A stretch of 64,000 nucleotides of DNA from Flavobacterium potami (GTDB lineage Bacteria; Bacteroidota; Bacteroidia; Flavobacteriales; Flavobacteriaceae), in contig NZ_JAINUY010000002.1 of NCBI RefSeq assembly GCF_020026915.1, positions 682,001 to 746,000 on the forward strand. Reading direction: 5' to 3'. Below the pieces are notes generated by a model. The model was not told where the DNA came from. It saw nothing but the letters and a program-made list of their open reading frames with translations, and did not search any database. Positions 16,564 to 24,603 of this stretch are shown piece after piece (position 1 is the first letter of the stretch; the number at the start of each line of letters is the position of its first letter). Both the position numbers and the translations under genes were made by a program.

Positions 16564-17703
16564 ATGAACTTATTCAACGTTTACCCATTATACGATATCA
16601 CTCCAGTAAAAGCTATTGATTGTACAATCATCGACGATAAAGGAGTAGAATATTTAGATTTATACAGCGGACATGGTGTGATTTCTATCGGACACACTCA
16701 GCCGGATTATGTAGCAAAACTTAAAAATCAAATTGATCATTTAGGTTTTTATTCAAATGCGATTCAGAATCCTTTGCAGGTTGAATTGGCACAGAAATTA
16801 GGAAAACTTTCAGGATTAGAAGATTATGAATTGTTTTTATGCAGTTCTGGAGCTGAAGCAAACGAAAATGCTTTAAAATTAGCTTCTTTCCATAACGGAA
16901 AATCAAGAGTTGTTGCTTTTCATAATTCTTTCCACGGAAGAACTTCTGCAGCTGTTGCCGTTACAGATAACAAAAAGATTGTTGCGCCAATAAACGCTCA
17001 GCAAGAAGTTACATTTTTACCTTTAAACCAAATCGAATTGGTTGAAGCTGAATTAGCAAAAGGAGATGTTACGGCGGTAATTATCGAAGGGATTCAAGGA
17101 GTTGGAGGTTTGGACCAAGGAACAACGGAGTTTTTTCAGGCTTTAGAAAAAGCATGTAAAAAACACGATGTGGTTTTAATCTTAGACGAAGTACAGTCAG
17201 GATACGGAAGAAGCGGGAAATTCTTCGCTTTCCAACACCACGAAATCAATGCTGATATTATTTCAGTTGCAAAAGGAATGGGGAACGGTTTTCCAGTTGG
17301 AGCCATTTTAATTTCTCCAAAATTCGAAGCAAGTTTCGGATTATTAGGAACTACTTTCGGTGGAAGCCACTTGTCTTGTGCAGCAGGAATTGCAGTTTTA
17401 GATGTCATTGAAAAGCTTGATTTACAAAAGAATGTAAATGAAGTTTACGAATATTTCTTAGAAAAAATCAAAGAAGTTGACGGAATCAAACAAGTAAAAG
17501 GAAAAGGCTTAATGCTTGGAGTAGAGTTTGATTTTGATGTAGCGGCTTTAAGAAAGAAATTAATTATCGAAAAACACATTTTTACAGGAAGCGCAAACAA
17601 TAAAAATCTATTAAGAATTTTACCGCCTTTAACTGTGAAAAAAGCAGATATTGATACGTTTGTAAAAGCTTTAAAAGAAAGTTTAGAAGAATTAAAAAAC
17701 TAA
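16564..17703 (+). CDS. argD: N-acylornithine aminotransferase
   Basis: A 379-residue class III PLP aminotransferase that makes N-acylornithine from the semialdehyde with glutamate as donor. The PLP lysine is K237 in SVAKGMGNGFP; LILDEVQSGYGRSGKFFAF precedes it, and CSSGAEANENALKLA and SFHGRTSAA bind the cofactor phosphate. Its length is normal for ArgD. It is placed between argC and proA and fits either acetyl or succinyl substrates. Confidence 0.95.
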   Translation: MNLFNVYPLYDITPVKAIDCTIIDDKGVEYLDLYSGHGVISIGHTQPDYVAKLKNQIDHLGFYSNAIQNPLQVELAQKLGKLSGLEDYELFLCSSGAEANENALKLASFHNGKSRVVAFHNSFHGRTSAAVAVTDNKKIVAPINAQQEVTFLPLNQIELVEAELAKGDVTAVIIEGIQGVGGLDQGTTEFFQALEKACKKHDVVLILDEVQSGYGRSGKFFAFQHHEINADIISVAKGMGNGFPVGAILISPKFEASFGLLGTTFGGSHLSCAAGIAVLDVIEKLDLQKNVNEVYEYFLEKIKEVDGIKQVKGKGLMLGVEFDFDVAALRKKLIIEKHIFTGSANNKNLLRILPPLTVKKADIDTFVKALKESLEELKN

Positions 17704-17713
17704 TTCTCATTAG

Positions 17714-17750
17714 TTAAACCTGACGGGTTTTCAAAACCCGTCAGGTTTAA
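17714..17750. repeat. Perfect 18-bp palindromic repeat in the argD-proA spacer
   Basis: TTAAACCTGACGGGTTTT (17714-17731) and its exact reverse complement (17733-17750) are separated by one base. Such a long near-perfect hairpin in an operon spacer suggests a mobile or REP-like repeat, or an mRNA-processing or partial-termination site. Confidence 0.9.
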
Positions 17751-17804
17751 AATAAAGTTTCGATAAAAAGAAACAACCAAAAAACAACCAACCCACTTGA
17801 AATT

Positions 17805-18998
17805 ATGAAACCATTATCAATAGAAACACGCAATGCGGTTTTGCGGACTATGGCAAAGCTGGTCGAACAGGAGCGGAATCAGATTATTTTGACCAATCAG
17901 GAAGATTTAAGCGATTACGACGGTTCGGATTTAGCGATGGAGGAACGTCTGAAAGTAGATGATAAAAAAGTTGATGAAATGATTTTGTCACTTAATCAAC
18001 TTGCTTCTCAGGAAGATCCTATTGGCATTGAGCGTTTTCATTTTACTCATGATAATGGAATTAAAGTGGTCAATAAAACCGCAGCGTTCGGAACCATTTT
18101 GATTATTTACGAATCTCGTCCAGATGTTACAATCGAAGCAGGCGGAATTGCTTTTAAATCCGGAAATAAGATTTTATTAAAAGGCGGAAAAGAATCTCTA
18201 AAATCAAATTTAAAGATTGTAAGTCTTTGGCATAAAGCTTTAGAGGAAAATGGAGTTTCTAAAGACTGGGTAGAATATCTGAATTATAACAGAACCGAAA
18301 CCCAAGCATTTTTAGAAAAACCAACTCAAAAAGTAGATTTAATTGTTCCGAGAGGAGGAGAAAAATTAATTGAGTTTGTAAAAGCACACGCGACTTGCCC
18401 AGTAATTGTAAGCGGACGCGGAAATAATTTTGTTTACGTTCATCAAGATGCTGACACAGATTTAGCTTTAAAAGTAATTTTAAATGCTAAAACTGCTAAA
18501 ATTTCGGCTTGTAATGCTTTAGATAAAGTTTTGATCAGTTCGAAACTTCCAAATTTTGAAGGTTTTACGGCGATGTTGATCGAGGCTTTGATTGAATCAA
18601 AAGTGGAAGTAATTGTCGACAAATCATTAGAAAATTTCGAGAATACGAAAACCATTCAAAACGAAGATATTTGGTACGAAGAGTTTTTGGATTATAAAAT
18701 CGTAGTCGGAACCATCGATTCTCAGGATCATGCCATTGATATGATTAATAAATACTGCGGCGGACATTCAGCAGCAATTATTACAAGAGATAACGAAGTT
18801 GCACAACAGTTTATGGAATCGATAGACGCAGCAGCGGTTTACCAAAATGCATCAACAAGATTCACAGACGGCGGACAATTCGGTCTTGGCGGAGAATTAG
18901 CAATAAGTACTGATAAACTGCATCAAAGAGGACCAATTGGTTTACAGCATTTGGTAACTAATAAATGGTATGTTTATGGAGAGGGGCAAATTAGGTAA
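17805..18998 (+). CDS. proA: Glutamate-5-semialdehyde dehydrogenase (gamma-glutamyl phosphate reductase)
   Basis: A 397-residue enzyme of proline synthesis that reduces glutamyl-5-phosphate to the semialdehyde. Family motifs include AFGTILIIYESRPDVTIEAG, KGGKES, VPRGGEKLIEF, the active-site Cys C236 in ISACNALDKVL, and GQFGLGGELAISTDKLHQRGP near the end. It precedes proB in the operon, the reverse of the common proB-proA order. Proline and arginine synthesis share glutamate as precursor, which explains the joint operon. Confidence 0.95.
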   Translation: MKPLSIETRNAVLRTMAKLVEQERNQIILTNQEDLSDYDGSDLAMEERLKVDDKKVDEMILSLNQLASQEDPIGIERFHFTHDNGIKVVNKTAAFGTILIIYESRPDVTIEAGGIAFKSGNKILLKGGKESLKSNLKIVSLWHKALEENGVSKDWVEYLNYNRTETQAFLEKPTQKVDLIVPRGGEKLIEFVKAHATCPVIVSGRGNNFVYVHQDADTDLALKVILNAKTAKISACNALDKVLISSKLPNFEGFTAMLIEALIESKVEVIVDKSLENFENTKTIQNEDIWYEEFLDYKIVVGTIDSQDHAIDMINKYCGGHSAAIITRDNEVAQQFMESIDAAAVYQNASTRFTDGGQFGLGGELAISTDKLHQRGPIGLQHLVTNKWYVYGEGQIR

Positions 18999-19010
18999 TT
19001 GAGATAATTT

Positions 19011-19115
19011 GAAAATTGAGGCAATTAGATAATTAGAAAATTGAGGCAATTAGATAATTAGAAAATTCTAAAAAAAAACTTAGAATCTCAGCATCTTAGA
19101 ACCTTAGTATCTTTT
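19011..19115. repeat. 25-bp tandem repeat and CTTAG-type repeat in the proA-proB spacer
   Basis: A 25-base unit (GAAAATTGAGGCAATTAGAT plus AATTA) occurs at 19011-19035 and 19036-19060 without change, with a partial third copy. It is followed by CTTAGAATCTCAGCATCTTA of the CTTAG family (19079-19115), which ends shortly before the proB start. Two uninterrupted copies suggest replication slippage. Confidence 0.85.
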
Positions 19116-19122
19116 AAAAGAA

Positions 19123-19884
19123 ATGGCAAAAAAGAGAATTTTATTAAAAATAGGAAGTAATACTTTAACCAAAGAAACCAATCATATTTCGCGGGGAAAG
19201 ATTGAAGATCTTGGAGTGCAGATTGCAGCTTTAAACGACGAATACGAATTTATCATCGTAAGTTCTGGAGCAATTGCAGCGGCAAAGCAATTTGTAAAGC
19301 TGGATAATCAAGATAAAGATGTTTTTGTAAAACAGGCTTTAGCTTCTATCGGACAACCTCATTTAATGCGGATTTACAATGAGAATTTTAAGGATTTAGG
19401 ATTAAATACTTCGCAGTGTTTACTTTCTTATTCTGATTTTGAAAAAGAGCAAACCAAAAAGAACATTGTAAATACCATTAATGTATTGGTTAAAAACAAT
19501 TACATTCCGATTATCAATGAAAATGATACCGTGGCAACAGATGAGATTCGGTTTGGAGATAACGACAAATTAGCGGCTTTAACAGCGGTTCTTTTAAATG
19601 TTGATATTCTGATTATTGCAACCAATACAAACGGAATTTACACGAAAGAGACTTTTCAAAATGAAGTTCCGGAAACCATAAAATTGGTAAATGATTTAAA
19701 ATCGCTCGAAAAAGAAATCGGAGATTCAAAATCATCGCACGGAACAGGAGGAATGCAGTCCAAAATCGAAGCAGCAGGAATTGCAAAAGCAGCGAATATA
19801 GAAACTTGGATTGTCAACGGATTGAATGACAATTTTATTCTGCGGGCACTGAAAGATGAAATTCCATTTACTAAAATAATTTAA
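19123..19884 (+). CDS. proB: Glutamate 5-kinase, short form without PUA domain
   Basis: A 253-residue amino-acid kinase that phosphorylates glutamate as the first step of proline synthesis. It has ILLKIGSNTLT, IIVSSGAIAAA, INENDTVATDEIRFGDND and STGGMQSKIEAA-like GTGGMQSKIEAAGIAK motifs. It is about 110 residues shorter than E. coli ProB because the C-terminal PUA domain is absent; such short forms are known. In E. coli the PUA domain affects oligomer form and proline feedback, so regulation may differ here. Confidence 0.95.
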   Translation: MAKKRILLKIGSNTLTKETNHISRGKIEDLGVQIAALNDEYEFIIVSSGAIAAAKQFVKLDNQDKDVFVKQALASIGQPHLMRIYNENFKDLGLNTSQCLLSYSDFEKEQTKKNIVNTINVLVKNNYIPIINENDTVATDEIRFGDNDKLAALTAVLLNVDILIIATNTNGIYTKETFQNEVPETIKLVNDLKSLEKEIGDSKSSHGTGGMQSKIEAAGIAKAANIETWIVNGLNDNFILRALKDEIPFTKII

Positions 19885-19948
19885 TGAGTCAATTAGATAA
19901 TTAGAAAATGTCACAATTATCTAATTATCAAATTATCAAATTTTCTAA
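19885..19948. repeat. ATTAGATAATTAGAAAAT inverted repeat in the proB-argF' spacer
   Basis: CAATTAGATAATTAGAAAAT at about 19889-19908 is followed by the same word in reverse orientation (AATTATCTAATT and ATTTTCTAATT). It belongs to the same family as the tandem repeat at 19011. Confidence 0.75.
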
Positions 19949-19959
19949 TTAAAAAAAAC

Positions 19960-20913
19960 ATGAACTATATCTCAATAAAAGAAATCAACTCATTATCAAA
20001 ATGGGTAAACCAAGCGATCAAAATCAAAAAGAATCCGCTTAAAAATCAAAGTTTAGGTAAGAATAAAACTTTAGGAATGTTATTCTTCAACCCAAGTTTA
20101 AGAACGCGTTTGAGTACTCAAAAAGCGGCTATGAACTTAGGAATGAACGTAATGGTAATGAATTTTACTAGCGAAGGATGGACATTGGAATTTGAAGACG
20201 GAGCAGTAATGAATTCTGGAGCTTCAGAACATATTAAAGAAGCTGCAGAAGTAGTTTCACAGTATTGTGATATCATTGCAATTCGTGCGTTTGCAGGATT
20301 GGTTGACAAAGAAAAAGATTATGCTGAGACAGTAATTTCAGGATTTTTGAAATACGCTACAGTGCCAATCGTAAACATGGAAAGTGCTATACGTCACCCA
20401 TTGCAATCATTAGCAGATGCGATTACGATGGAAGAATTCAAACCAAGACATAAAAACAGACAAAAAGTAGTGCTTTCTTGGGCACCGCATCCAAAAGCTT
20501 TACCACAAGCAGTTGCCAATTCATTTGTAGAAATGATGCAAATGCAAAAAGATATGGATTTTGTAATCACACACCCAGAAGGTTATGAACTTAGTCCAGA
20601 AATTACAAAAGACTGCAAAATTGAGTATGATCAAGATAAAGCTTTCGAAAATGCTGATTTCGTTTACGTAAAAAACTGGAGTAATTTCAATGATTACGGA
20701 AAAGTAACCAACAGCGATCCAAACTGGACCGTTACAGCTGAAAAAATGGCTTTGACTAATAATGGAAAATTTATGCACTGTCTTCCTGTTCGTCGTAATG
20801 TAATTGTGACGGATGAAGTTTTAGACGGAGAAAATTCAATCGTAATCGAACAAGCAAATAATAGAACGTATTCTGCACAATTAGTATTGCAGAAGATTCT
20901 TAAAAAAATATAA
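19960..20913 (+). CDS. N-acylornithine carbamoyltransferase, probably succinyl-specific (ArgF')
   Basis: A 317-residue transcarbamylase. The carbamoyl-phosphate motif is SLRTR (46-50), with HPLQSLAD, TWAPHP-like LSWAPHPKALPQA and HCLPVRRN. The protein is clearly of the acetyl/succinylornithine type of Bacteroides and Xanthomonas, not an ordinary OTCase. At the specificity loop Bacteroides succinylornithine enzyme has Pro and Xanthomonas acetylornithine enzyme has Glu; here it is Ser89 (NSGASEH). Mutation work on the Xanthomonas enzyme showed that replacing this Glu by small residues, Ser among them, favours succinylornithine. I therefore predict a succinyl-dependent pathway. Confidence 0.9.
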   Translation: MNYISIKEINSLSKWVNQAIKIKKNPLKNQSLGKNKTLGMLFFNPSLRTRLSTQKAAMNLGMNVMVMNFTSEGWTLEFEDGAVMNSGASEHIKEAAEVVSQYCDIIAIRAFAGLVDKEKDYAETVISGFLKYATVPIVNMESAIRHPLQSLADAITMEEFKPRHKNRQKVVLSWAPHPKALPQAVANSFVEMMQMQKDMDFVITHPEGYELSPEITKDCKIEYDQDKAFENADFVYVKNWSNFNDYGKVTNSDPNWTVTAEKMALTNNGKFMHCLPVRRNVIVTDEVLDGENSIVIEQANNRTYSAQLVLQKILKKI

Positions 20914-20925
20914 TTTTTTTAAAGT

Positions 20926-21012
20926 TGCTAAGATTCTAAGCTACTAAGATGCTAAGAAACTTTGCACTAAAAAAAAACTTAGCATCTTAGAATCTCAGAA
21001 CCTTAGCATCTT
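20926..21012. repeat. CTTAG-family hairpin abutting the argB start codon
   Basis: TTGCTAAGATTCTAAGC and following words on the left (20926-20962) face CTTAGCATCTTAGAATCTC and following words on the right (20974-21012) in inverted order. The repeat ends in CTTAGCATCTT directly before the ATG of argB at 21013, so the ribosome-binding region of argB lies inside the repeat. Confidence 0.85.
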
Positions 21013-21786
21013 ATGAAGGCAAGCATAATCAAAATTGGTGGAAACATCATTGACAATCCGGCAGAATTAGAACAATTTTTAACTGATTTTTCTAAAATTG
21101 AAGGACATAAAGTTTTAGTTCACGGCGGTGGAAAATCGGCTACGAAAATGGCGCAGAGTATTGGTTTGGTTCCGCAGATGATTGACGGACGCCGAATTAC
21201 AGATGCTCCAATGTTGGATGTTGTGGTAATGATTTATGCAGGTCAGATCAACAAACACATTGTGGCGCAATTGCAAGCAAAAGACAATAATGCAGTTGGT
21301 TTTTCTGGAGCTGATGGAAATTTAATTCAGTCAACAAAAAGAAATCATCCAACAATTGATTACGGATTTGTAGGCGATGTAAAACAAGTCAATACCAAAT
21401 TACTTGCAACTTTATTAGAAGCCGGAATTGTACCCGTTTTTTGTGCGATTACGCACGATAAAAACGGACAATTATTAAACACAAATGCCGATACTATTGC
21501 AAGTGAATTGTCAATTGCTTTGTCTGAAGTTTTTGATGTTACGCTGACATACTGTTTTGAAAAACAAGGAGTTTTAATGGATTCAGAAGACGATTCATCT
21601 GTAATTACAGAAATCAACGAAGTTTTATATAATAAACTAAAAGAAGAAAAAGTAATCCATTCTGGAATGATTCCGAAATTGGATAACTGTTTCAATAGTT
21701 TGTCACGAGGTGTGCAGAAAATCAAAATTGGGCATCACAAAATGCTTCAAAATGGAGATGTTCCGCATACAACGATTACCTTATAA
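21013..21786 (+). CDS. argB: N-acylglutamate kinase
   Basis: A 257-residue amino-acid kinase that phosphorylates N-acylglutamate. Visible motifs are IIKIGGNIIDNP, VLVHGGGKSAT, GRRITDAPMLDVVVMIYAGQINK, and LNTNADTIASELSIAL. The C-terminal SGMIPKLDNCFNSLSRGV matches the family's GGMxxKL segment. No N-terminal extension of the arginine-sensing type is visible, so feedback inhibition by arginine is not expected from the sequence. Confidence 0.94.
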   Translation: MKASIIKIGGNIIDNPAELEQFLTDFSKIEGHKVLVHGGGKSATKMAQSIGLVPQMIDGRRITDAPMLDVVVMIYAGQINKHIVAQLQAKDNNAVGFSGADGNLIQSTKRNHPTIDYGFVGDVKQVNTKLLATLLEAGIVPVFCAITHDKNGQLLNTNADTIASELSIALSEVFDVTLTYCFEKQGVLMDSEDDSSVITEINEVLYNKLKEEKVIHSGMIPKLDNCFNSLSRGVQKIKIGHHKMLQNGDVPHTTITL

Positions 21787-22032
21787 AAAATGTTGCCACA
21801 AATTGACGCTAATTTCCTCTATTAAAAGAGAAAATAATCTTAGTTGTATATTAAAAAGTTATTTTGATTTTAAATCTAAGACAAAAAAACAATTTGCGAA
21901 AAGTCGTTTAATTAGTGGCAAAAAAATAGAGCGCACAAGGTATTTTAAATAAATTTGCGCAAGTAAAAATGGTCATAGGAAAGCTCGAAAAATTTGATGC
22001 TTTGTCTCTTTGAGCCTTTGAAACTTATTAAA
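21787..22032. other. argB-argE spacer with a TTGCCAC/GTGGCAA inverted repeat
   Basis: TTGCCACAAATTGACGC at about 21795 and AATTAGTGGCAA at about 21911-21922 are the outer arms of a loose hairpin of the GCCACGAATT family. No convincing gene is seen; a short plus-strand frame here has no family resemblance. Confidence 0.6.
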
Positions 22033-23103
22033 ATGAAAAATATAGATACGCTTACCCAGGAAGCAATTAGTTTATTAAAAAGCCTTATTGAAACCCCTTC
22101 ATTTTCAAGCGAAGAAGATCAAACGGCTCTTTTAATAGAAAATTGGTTCAATCAGAATGAAATTCCTTTCAAAAGAGAAAATAACAATGTGTGGGCTTTC
22201 AATAAATATTTCGACGAAAAGAAACCAACACTTTTATTAAACTCACATCACGATACCGTAAGACCGAATCAAGCTTACACTAACGATCCGTTTGAAGCGA
22301 TTGAAAAAGATGGTAAATTATTCGGATTAGGAAGTAACGATGCAGGAGGATGTTTAGTATCGTTATTAGCAACGTTTGTGCACTTTTACGAAAACCAAAA
22401 CTTATCTCATAATATTGTTATCGTTGCTTCGGCAGAAGAAGAGAGCAGCGGGAAAAATGGTTTAAACAGCGTTTTAAAACATTTACCAGAATTAAATTGT
22501 GCCATTGTAGGTGAACCCACTTTAATGCAATTAGCGGTTGCAGAAAAAGGTCTTTTGGTTTTGGATGTAAAAGTAAAAGGAACAGCAAGTCATGCCGCGC
22601 ATCAAAATGACGATAATGCTTTATACAAATCAATTCCGGTAATGGAATGGTTTAAGAACTATAAATTCGATAAAATTTCAGATGTTTTAGGTCCCGTAAA
22701 AATGACTGTAACGCAGATCAATGCAGGAAAACAACATAATGTGGTTCCGTCAGAATGTGATTTGGTTGTCGACATTCGTGTAACAGATTGCTACACAAAT
22801 GCTGAGATTTTAGAAGTAGTAAAAGCAAATGTAAACGCTGAAGTTACACCAAGATCTATGCATTTAAATGCTTCGTCTATTCCAATCGAACACGGTTTAG
22901 TGCAAGCGGGAATTGCTTTAGGAAGAACGACGTATGGTTCGCCAACACTTTCAGATCAATCCGTTTTAAGCTGTCAATCTTTAAAATTAGGACCTGGAGA
23001 AACATTGCGTTCACATTCAGCAGACGAATTTATTTTTGTAAACGAAATTGTAGAAGGAGTCGATTTGTATATTAAAATACTAACCGGTTTCTTTAAATTA
23101 TAA
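22033..23103 (+). CDS. argE: M20 family N-acylornithine/N-acylcitrulline deacylase
   Basis: A 356-residue zinc hydrolase. Metal ligands are seen in NSHHDTVRPN, GSNDAGGCLVS, and AEEESSGKNGL, and the dimerisation domain begins near VGEPTLMQLAVAEKGLLVLDVKVKG. With an acylornithine carbamoyltransferase upstream, its physiological substrate should be N-acylcitrulline, probably succinylcitrulline, and not acetylornithine. The ATG at 22033 is preferred to the longer frame from 21994. Confidence 0.9.
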   Translation: MKNIDTLTQEAISLLKSLIETPSFSSEEDQTALLIENWFNQNEIPFKRENNNVWAFNKYFDEKKPTLLLNSHHDTVRPNQAYTNDPFEAIEKDGKLFGLGSNDAGGCLVSLLATFVHFYENQNLSHNIVIVASAEEESSGKNGLNSVLKHLPELNCAIVGEPTLMQLAVAEKGLLVLDVKVKGTASHAAHQNDDNALYKSIPVMEWFKNYKFDKISDVLGPVKMTVTQINAGKQHNVVPSECDLVVDIRVTDCYTNAEILEVVKANVNAEVTPRSMHLNASSIPIEHGLVQAGIALGRTTYGSPTLSDQSVLSCQSLKLGPGETLRSHSADEFIFVNEIVEGVDLYIKILTGFFKL

Positions 23104-23114
23104 GAAAAAAAACC

Positions 23115-23225
23115 GCCACGAATTCACGAATTGTTTTTTTACTATATAAACGAAATATTAATTCGAATTAATTCGAAAAAAATAATCGCAAAGATTTGAA
23201 AAAATAATTCGTGAATTTGTGGCGA
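23115..23225. repeat. GCCACGAATTCACGAATT inverted repeat in the argE-argH spacer
   Basis: GCCACGAATTCACGAATT at 23117-23134 pairs with AATTCGTGAATTTGTGGCG at 23207-23225 with one mismatch. It is an approximately 110-base hairpin with an AT-rich loop and belongs to the family seen at 3569, 28403 and 59150. Confidence 0.85.
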
Positions 23226-23240
23226 AAAAAAACACAACCT

Positions 23241-24521
23241 ATGAAACTTTGGGAAAAAGGAATACCAACAGATAAGCAAATCGAACAATTCACAGTAGGA
23301 AACGATCGTGAACTAGATTTGGTTTTAGCAAAATACGATGCTTTAGGTTCAATTGCACACACTAAAATGCTTGGGCAAATTGGTTTATTGACTTCAGAAG
23401 AAACCACTTCTTTAGTTGATGCTTTAAACGAAATTATTGCGGATATCGTAGTAGGTAATTTCGAAATCGAAGACAGTTTTGAAGATGTTCACTCTAAAAT
23501 CGAATATTTACTTACGGTAAAATTGGGCGATGCAGGAAAGAAAATCCACACGGCACGTTCTCGTAACGATCAGGTTTTAGTAGATGTTCATTTGTATTTA
23601 AAAGACGAATTAAAAGCAATAAAGGAGCAGGTAAAAACACTTTTTGATTTGTTGATGGAATCAGCAGAAAAACATCAAAATGTATTATTGCCAGGATATA
23701 CGCATTTGCAAATTGCAATGCCTTCTTCGTTCGGGATGTGGTTTTCGGCTTATGCTGAAAGTTTTATCGACGATATTACAATGTTGAACGCAGCTTCAAA
23801 AATTGTAGATCAAAATCCGTTAGGATCTGCTGCGGGTTATGGAAGTTCATTTCCAATCAACAGAACATTTACGACTCAGGAATTAGGTTTCGAAACTTTG
23901 AAATACAATGCCGTTGCAGCACAAATGAGCCGTGGAAAAGCAGAAAAAACAGTTGCTTTTGCGATGACTAGCGTTGCAGGAACATTGTCAAAATTTGCTA
24001 TGGACGTTTGTTTGTATATGAGCCAGAATTTCGATTTTATCGGACTTCCAGCGCATCTTACAACAGGTTCGAGCATTATGCCTCACAAGAAAAATCCAGA
24101 TGTTTTCGAATTAATCAGAGGAAAATGCAATAAGATTCAGGCACTTCCATACGAAATCACTTTAATTACAAATAATCTTCCAAGCGGTTACCATAGAGAT
24201 TTACAGCTCTTAAAAGAAGGTTTGTTTCCAGCGATTCAAAACCTGAAAGCTTGTTTGGATATTGCGATTTTCTCAATAAAAGACATCACAGTAAAAGATC
24301 ATATTTTAGAAGATAAAAAATACGATTACTTATTTACGGTTGATACTTTAAACGAAATGGTGGTTGCAGGAATGCCATTTAGAGATGCTTACAAAGCCGT
24401 TGCAGAACAATTGGAAGCAGGAACATACAAATCTCCAAAAGAGACAAAACACACGCATGAAGGTAGTATCAACAATTTATGCTTAGATGCAATTAAAGAT
24501 AAAATGAAAGCTGCTTTCTAA
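23241..24521 (+). CDS. argH: Argininosuccinate lyase
   Basis: A 426-residue enzyme of the fumarase/aspartase superfamily, which cleaves argininosuccinate to arginine and fumarate. The signature GSSIMPHKKNPDVFE is clear, with EDVHSKIEYLL, TARSRNDQVLVDVHLYL and LPGYTHLQIAMPSSF upstream. The ATG at 23241 (MKLWEKG) matches the family start. It is the last gene of the operon and is followed by a strong terminator. Confidence 0.96.
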   Translation: MKLWEKGIPTDKQIEQFTVGNDRELDLVLAKYDALGSIAHTKMLGQIGLLTSEETTSLVDALNEIIADIVVGNFEIEDSFEDVHSKIEYLLTVKLGDAGKKIHTARSRNDQVLVDVHLYLKDELKAIKEQVKTLFDLLMESAEKHQNVLLPGYTHLQIAMPSSFGMWFSAYAESFIDDITMLNAASKIVDQNPLGSAAGYGSSFPINRTFTTQELGFETLKYNAVAAQMSRGKAEKTVAFAMTSVAGTLSKFAMDVCLYMSQNFDFIGLPAHLTTGSSIMPHKKNPDVFELIRGKCNKIQALPYEITLITNNLPSGYHRDLQLLKEGLFPAIQNLKACLDIAIFSIKDITVKDHILEDKKYDYLFTVDTLNEMVVAGMPFRDAYKAVAEQLEAGTYKSPKETKHTHEGSINNLCLDAIKDKMKAAF

Positions 24522-24556
24522 TTTTTGCAAAATGTAAAAAGTAAGCTGTAAAAAGT

Positions 24557-24591
24557 AAAAGGTCATTGATTTATTTCAATGACCTTTTTTT
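24557..24591 (+). terminator. Terminator of the arginine/proline operon
   Basis: AAAAGGTCATTG (24557-24568) and CAATGACCTTTT (24577-24588) form a perfect 12-bp stem followed by T residues. It is shared with the convergent pectate lyase gene. Confidence 0.9.
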
Positions 24592-24603
24592 ATGAAGTAA
24601 AAT

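Noticed and set aside
19011..19067. Tandem repeat as CRISPR array
   Set aside because: Units are directly joined without spacers and there are no cas genes nearby.
21710..21952. 80-codon plus-strand frame between argB and argE
   Set aside because: It begins inside argB and runs through a repeat; no resemblance to a known protein.
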